Shown: positions 1 to 7,781 of the stretch, piece after piece
Position numbering within the stretch: position 1 is the first letter of the stretch
How the letters are laid out: every line of letters begins with the position of its first letter
NCBI RefSeq assembly: GCF_000143415.4
Contig: NW_003314382.1
Span: 432,438 to 459,265, forward strand
DNA length: 26,828 nucleotides
Reading direction: 5' to 3'
From: Selaginella moellendorffii
Taxonomy: Eukaryota > Streptophyta > Lycopodiopsida > Selaginellales > Selaginellaceae
Notes under the pieces: generated by a model
What the model was told of the DNA's origin: nothing
The model's database searches: none
What the model saw: the letters and a program-made list of their open reading frames with translations, nothing else
Translations under genes and position numbers: made by a program

Positions 1-2
1 GC

Positions 3-239
3 ATGGTCATTATTAGATCCCGCAGTTTCTCCCGTGTGATTAATGTGAATCTGTCTCTTTTGACCAACTTGCGACCGCAGGCTTTGGAGGGTGCAGTGAC
101 ATTCGAGGACGAGCCACGCTCATGGGAGAAAAGGACACCGTTCAGATCAAAAACGATACAGTACTTTCGCCGTGACTCTGAAATGAAATGCGTCAGCATA
201 AAAAATGGTACAAGTCAATTTTACCATCTACAATATTAG
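3..239 (+). CDS. possible C-terminal exon of a convergent gene (partial)
   Basis: An open frame runs from the window edge to a stop at 239 and overlaps the 3' end of gene A by about 47 nt on the opposite strand. A possible splice acceptor (ACCGCAG) lies near position 80. The residues after it are charged and mixed, and look more like coding sequence than the overlapping frames. There is no recognisable domain. It could equally be 3' untranslated sequence of gene A read backwards. Confidence 0.2.
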   Translation: MVIIRSRSFSRVINVNLSLLTNLRPQALEGAVTFEDEPRSWEKRTPFRSKTIQYFRRDSEMKCVSIKNGTSQFYHLQY

Positions 240-3200
240 CGAATGGTGCTCCCGATGGTCGTTCAGAGGGTTTTGGTCGAGGAAACGTGAAGGGCGGAAA
301 TACTCTCCTCTGCAATGTGGGGTCAATCGCATCCGATGGCGTGTGGGCACATGCCATTTCAGCTGTAGACTCTGGTACAACTGGCTCAACAGTGGCATGG
401 GGTGGTTCCGATGGCGTGTGATCACACGCCATTTCAGCTGGTGCCTCCGTTGGCAAAGTGGACATGACCGAACAGGCAGCAGGGGCGGTGTAGGGAGGTT
501 CCAACGGCGCGTAGTCAGACGATTGGGCACACGTTGGAAATGAGGATACGACCGGCTCGGCGGTTGGGGCGGCCTCATGCGGGTCCAATGGCGCCTGGTC
601 ACCGTCAGTTGGATACGTGGACAAGATTGACTCAGTGGTATGGGCAGCATCAAGTGGAGCGTGGTCAGCTTGCTTGGCGTTGATATGGATAGTAGCCTCC
701 ACCAGCTCTGATGACTCTTGCAGGCAAGTAGAGTCCACTGGCGGATCCATATGCATGTCCAAATATCTCCCTTTGATTGAGATGGTATCCTCCCGTGCTA
801 CTAAAAACAAACTCATTAGCACATTGAATCGACTATACTGTATTTACCATCAACTGCTATTGAGGAACTAGGACCGATATCACTTGGGCGCACTGCTGAT
901 TCTGAAGGATTGGACATACGTTTCGACCCTTGCTTGGCACTATCCTTCCTCGACACTAAAGGCTAGAGTTTGTATCTTAATTCAACTGAATAATCTCTAC
1001 TTACCATTTCTTCTGCGACCTACATGGACAATGTTAGAAATGGTAAAAGGTTAGGAATGGATGTACTATTATTTACCTGATGGTTTGTCTTGTATGACCT
1101 TCCTCCGCTGCTCTTTGGCCACCTCAAGCTGGCCATCATCGTCATCATCGTCATCGTCGTTATTGTGATCGTCACCATTGTGAGGACCATCCAAGTCCTC
1201 TTCGTCCTCCTCTTCTTCGTCCTCCTCTTCTTCGTCCTCCTCTTCGTCCTTCTGCTCTTCCTGCTCATTATCTTTCTCTGGCTCCTCATCCCCCTCTTGC
1301 ATTTCTTCCATAGGCTGCTCAGGCTGGATTGCTTGTTTTTCCAGGACCATCTTGGAAAAATCATCTGGCCGAGTCTCCATCTCAAAATACAAGACATCCA
1401 TAGCCTGTTTTAGTGCGTGACCTAGGACCGTATCCTCACCCGACTGTCTTAACATGGTTTCTGCACGTTCTTGCACCCTTCGAAGACGACGAGATGAGAA
1501 AAACGTGGCCCTGACTTGAAAAGCATCCCTCATCCATTGTACCTCTCCATTGAGATTGGGGAAGGGGAGTCCGCCATAGGAATCTGAGTCAGAAGGTGGT
1601 GACTGGCTCCTTTCACTCAGCCCTTGATCTGCAATGAATGGCATGAGCACACACGCCATAACCGCGAGGCATTACCTATCATCTTTTCGTTGCCCTTCTT
1701 CCTTTTCGAATCAAACGCCTCTGATCCCGACGACTGTCCAACGTGCTTTCGCTTTTTATGACCACTGTCAGTTTGAGCTTGGCTGGTGCTTGCCTGTTTT
1801 GCCTTTGAAGAAGTGTCTCCTGCAAGGAATGGCATGAGACCACACGCCATTGCAAATATAATTTGTACCTCCTTTTTTCCTATTGCTTGTCTGTTTGTCC
1901 TTCTTCGACGCGCCACCAGTGCGCTTTTCAGTCCTCGTGTCTGAATATTCACAACGATCTATAATCAAAATGGCGTGAGGCCTCACGTGACCTTACCTTG
2001 TGCAGGTTGTGACCTCGGCCTAACATCAGTAGCTGTTAACGCCGTTTCAGCATCTGGGGGTGGCCACGCTCCTGCATACAGAGCTTGTGAGATAACATTT
2101 AAACTTAAAGTGCGTACTCACCAGGTTCGTAGAGAAGATACTGTTTTTCTTTGGCAACTGTAATTATATGCTCCATTGAAGTCACCTCTTCAATGGAGTT
2201 TGTCACCGCAACACACGGGACACCCTTGAGTAGTGCGGCTCGAAAGAATAGTCCGCCGCAGTTGTACTCGACAACGCATTTGCCCTTGGAGTCACCCGCT
2301 ATTGCGTTGAAGACCCAGTTGAGCATTTCCCATGCTGCACCTGGAGCTTTCTTTGGATTCGAAAGCTCCATAGCCGTCTTCAGTTCCTCAGGCACGGGTA
2401 AATTGACCTCCCTCAGATCAATTCGATCGGCTTTGTTGAACGAAGCTGGGAAGTCACTCCAGTCCCACTCTGCTGCAGGACCAATAACAAGGGCGAGTGT
2501 GAAGATGCGGACATTCGTCGGTATCTTCTTCTTAGCCATTATCCCATGGATCTCCCGCATCTCCTTGCCTTTCAACCGAGCCTTCACCTCGTTCAAGGCC
2601 TTCCAGAACTTGTGATAGGATTCGGAGTCGTAGATCATATAGTGGACTGAAGATTCCACCTCCGCAAGTCCCACCATTAAGTCAATGATGGAGCTGACTT
2701 CGTCTGCATGAGTGATCTCCTCGTTTGTGAAGTCCATCACACAAAAGATGTTCTTGACCTGCTCATCTCCGCGGGAAACGATGCTCCTCCACCTTTGATC
2801 CTCATCCGAATTCACGTATACCCGGTAAGGTTCTTGATAGGCCTCTGCTGCGGGGTCGAGCTGTTTCTGAAGCCGGCGGTCGACATCCCTCTTAATGAAA
2901 TTTGGATACTGATCCAACTTCTCAGCTTTACTTTTCGTGGCATCCCGCAGCAGATCGATGAACTTGGGGGCCCCCTTCACGTACTCGTCGATGTCTTCAT
3001 TTGACAAGTCCAGCTCTTCCATCATCTCTTGCGTGGTGTCGATGCTCACCCTCGCCACGGCCACTTGCTCGAAGATCCAATCCTTCAATAGCGCACGAGC
3101 TCTCAGAGTCGTGCACAAGTCCTCGTATGTCACAATATGGCCGGGAGTCATTTTGGTCTTGTTGAAGACTACCTCACCAAGTAGAAGAGCATTAGCCACT

Positions 3201-4663
3201 GTCAGAAGGTCGTCGTCGTCTAGAGACCGCGAGAAACGCAAGGCGTTGAGCTTCAAATCATTGGGCTTCCGGCCGTCCTCCACACCCATTGAGTTTAGCA
3301 ACTCCCCGTCATGGTACCTCCTTAGCACATCTACCCATTTGTCAAAAACAACTTTTGTTGCGAGTAGAATGTTATGGATGCTGAGTGTGTCATTGACCCC
3401 CAGTGTTTTCGAGAGAAGACTCGAGAATTCCTGCAATGGAAATGGCGTGAGGCCACATGCTATGCCACATGCAACGAGGCTTACCTGCCAGGCGCTAGTT
3501 GCTAGTGCACGTCCTTGTCCTGGTTTTTGTGGCTTCTTCAGTTGAACCCAGAGCTTCCGTGTTCGTGCCAATGTCTCGTGCAGACCCGATTTGTAGCACG
3601 TTTCTTGCTTGACATTCTGCGCGTGGGAGATGTATATGATAGGTCGGAGGGGCGAGTTGCCTTTTATCAGGCGGACAACTCTTGTCTTGAAGACTTTCTT
3701 CACCTCCTCGCCCACCATAATATCCACAACTATCTGTTGCATCGCCAAGCTAGAATGCTGCCCGGAGACGGCATAGAACCGGATGTTCTGATCGTCCAAC
3801 ACCTTCCTATTGATCAAGTCTGGAAACCTCGTCTCGCCCTTCATTGTTCGGTAGTAGGGGATCACGTCTGCGATGTCGGGTGTTACTGGACTTGCCAGCA
3901 TCTTCTGCTTCAGTTTCTCCACCCACTCATCAGATACTAGCCTGTGGTTGTATTTGCTTTGGATCTCGATACGGCTCACGTCGATTGTATATACTTTGTT
4001 GGAATAGTAACAAGTACTATTATCTGCGACGATTTTTGCTGCCTCTTCTTGCTCTTTCTGCTCTTTGCGGCTCTTCTTTTTGGTGGGTGTAGTGTTCGAA
4101 CCCGAGGCAATGGCATCACCGAGTAGCTTCTTTTTTGGAGCAGCAGAGTCGGACGTCGGCTTGAGCTTGACCACCCTTTTCTGCTTCGGGGTAGTTTCCA
4201 GATCGACCCCCTTCCCCTTCGCTTCGCAAACTGGAGGCACTCTCAACGGCTCAATGTTGGAATATAGTTTTTGAACATCGCCGTAGGTGAGGTCCGTGGA
4301 TTCCATGTGATCTTCATAGACCCGCAGCGTCTTTGAAATTGTGGGCGTCCTGGACAACCTCTCCCTAGCTCCCTCTAGGAATTCCTCATAGCCGCTGCCC
4401 CCCTCCGGGAAGCCGCTAGGATGTGCAAGGTGGATCTTGAAGGCGGACGCTGTCTCTACCACAAGTGCCAGTCCATATTCTTGCATGGAACTGCATGGAG
4501 TGTCTGTCACTTGGATGAGGATCCCCATGCATTCTTTTCTCCCACCATCTGTGTTGTACAGCATCAGATCCTCGCCTTCCATCCCGAAAGTCCAACTGGT
4601 GAGCTCCTCCCCCTTCTCTGCATCCACATTGACAGTGGCTGGAAGAAGAACGCAATTCCTCGC
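193..4663 (-). CDS. gene A: large multi-exon protein with ParB-like segment and acidic/repetitive tail (5' end missing)
   Basis: Nine exon blocks join into one frame: 3485-4663, 2122-3430, 1997-2071, 1869-1940, 1676-1819, 1077-1628, 1005-1019, 848-955 and 193-800. They total 4,062 nt, which is 1,353 codons plus a stop. Every junction has GT..AG. The first two blocks contain a Lys-rich linker, then a segment ending in YAVSGQHSSLA (near 3746-3776) that resembles the G-x-H-R/S loop of ParB/sulfiredoxin-like domains. A later segment (about 2250-2300, EYNCGGLFFRAALLKGVPCV) is reminiscent of the glycine-rich loop of class I methyltransferases. The tail has basic stretches, a Glu/Asp tract (about 1130-1320) and 24-30-residue Pro-rich repeats. 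The first block opens at an acceptor (TTTGAACAG) with no ATG upstream in frame, so 5' exons exist beyond 4663. The exon chain is well supported; the domain calls are inference and the function is unknown. Confidence 0.75.
336..357. repeat. 22-bp palindrome copy, translated in gene A
   Basis: It fits ATGGCRTG-N6-CAYGCCAT with centre TGGGCA. It is in the last exon, read in frame as MACAHTPS. Confidence 0.85.
411..432. repeat. 22-bp palindrome copy (perfect), translated in gene A
   Basis: A perfect inverted repeat with centre TGATCA. Read in frame as MACDHTPS, 75 bp from the copy at 336. Confidence 0.9.
801..847 (-). other. 47-nt intron of gene A (phase 1)
   Basis: The donor is GATG|GTAAAT and the acceptor is GTTTTTAG|TAGCAC. 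Splicing avoids an in-frame TAA in the intron and enters the last exon (193-800). Confidence 0.6.
956..1004 (-). other. 49-nt intron of gene A (phase 1)
   Basis: The donor is AATG|GTAAGT and the acceptor is CCTTTAG|TGTCG. No palindrome is present. Confidence 0.55.
1005..1019 (-). other. 15-nt microexon of gene A
   Basis: The block is bounded by CATGTAG on one side and GTAAGT on the other. It adds five codons in phase 1-1, and using it keeps the frame open into the exon at 848-955. Skipping it would also keep frame. Confidence 0.5.
1020..1076 (-). other. 57-nt intron of gene A (phase 1)
   Basis: The donor is TCAG|GTAAAT and the acceptor is CATGTAG|GTCGC. No palindrome is present. It separates the acidic exon from a 15-nt exon. 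Confidence 0.6.
1629..1675 (-). other. 47-nt palindrome-bearing intron of gene A (phase 1)
   Basis: The donor is ATAG|GTAATG and the acceptor is CATTGCAG|ATCAAG. The palindrome at 1638-1659 ends 9 nt from the AG, the same layout as the 1820-1868 intron. Confidence 0.75.
1638..1659. repeat. 22-bp palindrome copy, intronic
   Basis: ATGGCATG and CACGCCAT arms around a decayed centre, inside the 47-nt intron. Confidence 0.85.
1820..1868 (-). other. 49-nt palindrome-bearing intron of gene A (phase 1)
   Basis: The donor is GGAG|GTACAA and the acceptor is CCTTGCAG|GAGAC. The palindrome at 1829-1850 occupies nearly half of the intron and ends 9 nt from the AG. Confidence 0.75.
1829..1850. repeat. 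22-bp palindrome copy, intronic
   Basis: ATGGCATG and CACGCCAT arms with centre AGACCA, inside the 49-nt intron. Confidence 0.9.
1941..1996 (-). other. 56-nt intron of gene A (38 nt if the nearer acceptor is used)
   Basis: The donor is CAAG|GTAAGG. Two in-frame acceptors exist: ATTCAG at 1941 (56 nt) and TTATAG at 1959 (38 nt), differing by 18 nt. The half-decayed palindrome at 1970-1991 ends 11 nt from the 1959 acceptor, the same spacing as in sister introns. Confidence 0.65.
1970..1991. repeat. 22-bp palindrome copy, one arm decayed, intronic
   Basis: The left arm and the centre AGGCCT are intact. The last five bases of the right arm differ and lie next to the donor GTAAGG. Confidence 0.7.
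2072..2121 (-). other. 50-nt intron of gene A (phase 1)
   Basis: The donor is CCTG|GTGAGT and the acceptor is TATGCAG|GAG. Unspliced, the frame stops within 12 nt. Spliced, it continues through the next exon without a stop. No palindrome is present. Confidence 0.75.
3431..3484 (-). other. 54-nt palindrome-bearing intron of gene A (phase 0)
   Basis: The minus strand reads CAG|GTAAGC ... CCATTGCAG|GAATTC. The intron is a multiple of three with no stop, so retention would add 18 residues. The palindrome at 3442-3463 sits 11 nt from the acceptor AG. The alternative is that this is simply coding sequence. Confidence 0.65.
3442..3463. repeat. 22-bp palindrome copy, intronic
   Basis: The arms are ATGGCGTG and CATGCTAT with centre AGGCCA, within the 54-nt in-frame intron. 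Confidence 0.85.
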
Positions 4664-4718
4664 CTGTTCAAAAATGCACAACAATTAGAGCTGACAGATG
4701 AAAAGCTAGCAGCTGGAA

Positions 4719-4740
4719 ATAACGTGAGGCCACACGCCAT
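4719..4740. repeat. 22-bp palindrome copy
   Basis: The left arm is decayed (ATAACGTG); the right arm CACGCCAT is intact, with centre AGGCCA. Confidence 0.8.
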
Positions 4741-4778
4741 TCACCACTGCATCAGATGTCTTGAGGCTGCATCCTAAG

Positions 4779-4800
4779 ATGGCGTGAGGCTACACGCCAT
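4779..4800. repeat. 22-bp palindrome copy
   Basis: Both arms retain CpG (ATGGCGTG, CACGCCAT), with centre AGGCTA. Confidence 0.9.
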
Positions 4801-4855
4801 CTGTAACCGGACTGCACTCGAGAGCCCAATCGGTGCATGTCAATGTTGCTACTGA

Positions 4856-4877
4856 ATGGCATGTGGCCTCATGCCAT
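4856..4877. repeat. 22-bp palindrome copy
   Basis: ATGGCATG and CATGCCAT arms with centre TGGCCT, 24 nt inside the donor at 4902. Confidence 0.9.
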
Positions 4878-5114
4878 TTTCTACTTGGTCTAAAAGACTT
4901 ACCATTTGAAGCCGAATGGAGGCCGTGACAATCGAGGCCGGACTCGCTGGCGAATGTGCACTGTGTGTGCAGTGGATCGTAGCAGCAAGGCTACTCTGCC
5001 ACTTACAGTTGGAGAGTGGTGCTGAAATCTCCCGGGACGCCAAGTGGGCTGCGTGTGGGTGGTGGAGTGGGTGGCGGAGTTGGCGGCGAAGTTACAAACT
5101 GGGTGTGTCTTGAA

Positions 5115-5244
5115 GTGGACGCCGATGCACACGAGCGCGATGCGAGCGCGAGTGTGATGCAAGCGCGAGTGGACGCCGATGCACACGAGCGCGATGCGAG
5201 CGCGAGTGTGATGCAAGCGCGAGTGGACGCCGATGCACACGAGA
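5115..5244. repeat. 54-bp tandem repeat, about 2.4 copies
   Basis: The unit beginning GTGGACGCCGATGCACACGA occurs at 5115-5168, at 5169-5222 and as a partial copy at 5223-5244. Degenerate GCGAGCGCGAGTGTGATGC blocks continue to about 5340. It lies upstream of the confident gene A exons, and frames through it are low-complexity, so I do not call it coding. Confidence 0.8.
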
Positions 5245-5340
5245 AACCTGTAGAGAAGTGAGCGTGATCGCGAGTGGGAGCGCGATGCGAGCGGGAGCGC
5301 GAGTGTGATGCGAGCGCGAGCGCGAGTGTGCGAGCGCGAG

Positions 5341-5688
5341 TACAAAGCAAAATGCAAAACCTAACCTCACACGCGCGAAATGTCACAACGGTTGGTAATC
5401 CCGCCACGTCATCATTCCTCGGACTTGGGCGCCACCATTAATTTCTGGATTGCCGCGCGCATGCAAGCACGCAAAATCCAAAAGAAATCCGCAACGTCAT
5501 CATTCCTCGGACTGCATGCACGCGAAATCCAAAAGAAAGATCATGATTGGGATATCATTTAATACCCTCGCTATATTTATACCATGCATGATTGGATATT
5601 CCAAAGCATCTTGTATTTCCAAAAATGGCAGATGTTCAGCTAAATAAAGAAATTCTATCTGTTTCTATTTTTCTCTCAAATCAATATT
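5341..5688. other. intergenic; short direct repeats only
   Basis: The segments around 5405-5440 and 5482-5520 share CGTCATCATTCCTCGGACT and a CGCAAAATCCAAAAGAAA-like stretch recurs beside them. No convincing gene is present. This may be part of the divergent promoter region between genes A and B. Confidence 0.5.
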
Positions 5689-5845
5689 ATAGCGTGTGGG
5701 CTCATGCAATTTTGAACCAAAGAAACCCAAAAAACGTTGGACCCAAAATATTTTGAAAAAACCCAAAAAACCCTAAACATTTTAAACCCAAAAATCCAGG
5801 CGTCCTGTGGCGTTATTCCTTGAATGGCGTGTGGGCGCATGCCAT
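5689..5845. repeat. composite repeat copy A, bounded by palindromes
   Basis: It opens with a decayed palindrome (5689-5710, ATAGCGTG..CATGCAAT) and closes with an intact one (5824-5845, centre TGGGCG). Between them is a CCCAAA-rich stretch. Copies B and C have the same order of parts. Confidence 0.7.
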
Positions 5846-5876
5846 TTTCAGGGCCAAATGCTGAATGGAGAAAAAT

Positions 5877-5917
5877 TCCCTTTCAGTGCAAATGCTGCAA
5901 GAGGCAGATGCCGAGCA
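5877..5917. repeat. short dispersed repeat (copy 1 of 2)
   Basis: A CCCTTTC..GCAAATGCTG-AAGAGGCAGATGCCGAGCA block recurs at about 6618-6660 with few differences. Confidence 0.7.
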
Positions 5918-5982
5918 CAAAGGACTGTAACTACCTCACATGACACAGATAAACTTTTCTCTATTTGGCAAAGATAAACTTT

Positions 5983-6083
5983 ATAGCGTGTGGGCTTATG
6001 CAATTTTGAACCCAAAAAATGCACCAAAAAATTCTCGGCGTCATCTGGCATTATCTCTTGAATGGCGTGGGGCCGCATGCCAT
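5983..6083. repeat. composite repeat copy B, bounded by palindromes
   Basis: Palindromes lie at 5983-6004 (decayed) and 6062-6083 (intact, centre GGGCCG). The interior TTTTGAACCCAAAAAATGCACC is shared almost exactly with copy C. Confidence 0.75.
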
Positions 6084-6556
6084 TTTCAGGGGCACATAGG
6101 AGTATATTCCTAGGATATTCTGACACGCGCGAGATTTTTTTGAGTTTTCTGGAGATCCAACCGTTAGATCGCAACTAGATTTTACAGAATGGTATACAAT
6201 GTCTTTCTTGATGACCCTGCAAAGAAGCATCTCAATCGGACACCACATGAGACCACACGAGCCTTACAATGTTTCAGGGGCATTTGCCATAGATCCGACC
6301 GTTATTTTGCTCCAAGATTTCACAGTTTGGTGTGCATTGACCTTTCCATCGAAACTGCAAAGGGACATCACAATCAGATGCGGGATCACAAGAAACTAAC
6401 TTCACTAACTCTGGTTTCACCAAGATCTACGTAAGGAGTTATGAAATGAAAGGACCCTCTCTATTGAAATGTGTTTATGGTCCTAGGGGCATTGTGACAT
6501 ATCAAAGGATTTTGCATCAAGTTCTGTATTTGCATGTTTATCAAGCTACTGAATTG
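6084..6556. other. non-coding stretch
   Basis: Only frames of about 65-80 codons overlap here and none has a recognisable composition. A degenerate GAGACCACACGAGCC (about 6248) may be a palindrome remnant. Confidence 0.4.
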
Positions 6557-6590
6557 CTAAACCCTAAACCCTAAACCCTAAACCCTAAAC
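6557..6590. repeat. interstitial plant-type telomere repeat
   Basis: A run of just under five CTAAACC units, the complement of the TTTAGGG plant telomere repeat. Isolated telomere-like CCCTAAAC also occurs at about 5768-5776. Confidence 0.9.
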
Positions 6591-6617
6591 ATGTGGCAAA
6601 TGCTGCGTGAAGAAAGA

Positions 6618-6660
6618 TGCCCTTTCTGGGCAAATGCTGTAAGAGGCAGATGCCGAGCAG
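6618..6660. repeat. short dispersed repeat (copy 2 of 2)
   Basis: It matches the block at 5877-5917 (GCAAATGCTG then AAGAGGCAGATGCCGAGCA). Confidence 0.7.
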
Positions 6661-6925
6661 ATGTATCTTAGGCTAGCGAAGGGGACGAACGAAAGCTAGC
6701 TATAAACATGACGGGATGCAAATAGATTACTAGGCTGGTCCTACGAAAATCAAAAACCATAATTGAAAACATTGAAAATGCAAAAAGAAAGGTTTATAAT
6801 ATTTTTGAATTTTAGGCAACCAAAGGAATGTAAGTAGGGCATGTGTTTGTAAGTTTAAAAATGCCTCAACCACTTAAATTCCCAAGTAAATAAAGCTGTT
6901 TCTATTTTTGGTACAGGTAAACTTT

Positions 6926-7058
6926 ATAGCGTGTGGGCTCATGCAATTTTGAACCCAAAAATGCACCAAAAAATGCTCGACTAGCATTATTCTTTGAATG
7001 GCGTGTGGCCTTATGTCGAGCATTATTCTTTGAATGGCGTGTGGCCTTATATTGCCAT
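6926..7058. repeat. composite repeat copy C, bounded by palindromes, end duplicated
   Basis: The opening palindrome is 6926-6947. Two closing copies lie at 6998-7019 (right arm lost) and 7034-7058 (right arm displaced by 3 nt). The last 36 bp are duplicated in tandem (CATTATTCTTTGAATGGCGT occurs twice). Confidence 0.7.
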
Positions 7059-7340
7059 AAATGGACGTACACACACAGCGTAATTATTCCTTTACACGGC
7101 GAATAATCTTGGCGCGGATCGCTGACATGGCATGGCAAAGTTCGAATCACTGACATGGCACAGCTGGATCGAGGCAAGGACATGATGTGACAAAGTTCAA
7201 CCTCCGACAGCAAAGTCTAGAAGCTACTCAGTTTGAAATTTGTCAGAGGAATCATAAGATCTGGTTTGTCAGAGGATTTGATGTGACGTTCAAGCGTGTG
7301 TTATTTTTGAATTCTCGAACTCATTCCTAGGTCTATCATT
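7059..7340. other. non-coding stretch with short duplications
   Basis: Segments around GACATGGCA and GTGACAAAGTTC, and around TTTGTCAGAGGA, each occur twice within this stretch. No gene is seen. Confidence 0.4.
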
Positions 7341-7369
7341 TTTGTGCGCCGTGTTCTTGGTTCCGCTGA

Positions 7370-7560
7370 GCGCAGTGAGCGCTGCTTGTGTAAGCGGCGT
7401 TGTGGGCTGTGGTTTATGCGTCTACGAGCGGTTGCGGCATTGCGGCCATTGCGAGCGGCAGTTTATGCGAGTGGCAGTTTGTGCGAGCGGCGCTACGAGC
7501 AGTTGCGGCGTTGCGAGTGGCGCTACGAGTAGTTGCGATGTTGCGAGCGGCACTGTCTTT
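7370..7560. repeat. degenerate GCGAGCGGC / TACGAGCAGTTGCGG repeats
   Basis: A GC-rich array of loosely repeated 20-35-bp units. All six frames are partly open because of the composition, so no coding region is called. Confidence 0.6.
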
Positions 7561-7645
7561 GGTGTGGCTACCGCTTCCTCTTGATATTCGGCACTTGTGC
7601 TTCCTGGTATGTTCACCATGGAATGGCTTAGGACCACATTTAGAA

Positions 7646-7667
7646 ATGGCATGAGGCCACATGCCAT
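7646..7667. repeat. 22-bp palindrome copy
   Basis: ATGGCATG and CATGCCAT arms with centre AGGCCA. It is the left edge of the nested palindrome cluster, and a half copy follows at 7744. Confidence 0.9.
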
Positions 7668-7781
7668 CTTGGGCCCTTGCAATTTCATGGCTAGCGTATT
7701 GTCATGTATGTTTTTACTTGCCTGCAGCTGTGTGTATATCAAGATGGCATGAGGCCTCCCTGCAGCTGTGTGTATACCAAA

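Larger units (their letters stand above)
193..620 (-). repeat. degenerate protein tandem repeats in the gene A last exon
   Basis: The last exon encodes about five degenerate units of 24-30 residues, each opening with a D-H/Q/Y-A/T-P-L/S-D/E motif and rich in Pro, Thr, Val and Ser. The two most C-terminal units carry translated copies of the 22-bp palindrome (336-357 and 411-432), 75 bp apart, each adding a MAC-D/A-HTPS peptide. Confidence 0.6.
4664..4902 (-). other. unresolved 5' splice region of gene A with three palindromes
   Basis: A good donor (AATG|GTAAGT) at 4902 and the acceptor at 4664 bracket 239 nt. Palindromes lie at 4719-4740, 4779-4800 and 4856-4877. One long intron, or two or three tiny palindrome introns with short exons between them (for example 4808-4848 and 4745-4766), are both possible. 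I could not find a chain that stays open, so the exon structure is left open. Another donor-like GTAAGT lies near 5007. Confidence 0.45.

Noticed and set aside
2151-4777. Several plus-strand frames of 100-200 codons
   Set aside because: They are shadows of the gene A exons; the minus frame is far longer and continues across splice sites.
4899-5407. Minus-strand frames of 134 and 152 codons over the 54-bp repeat
   Set aside because: Low-complexity composition with all three frames open; they cannot be told apart as coding.
7342-7742. Overlapping frames of 80-106 codons
   Set aside because: They come from a degenerate GC-rich repeat that is open in many frames.
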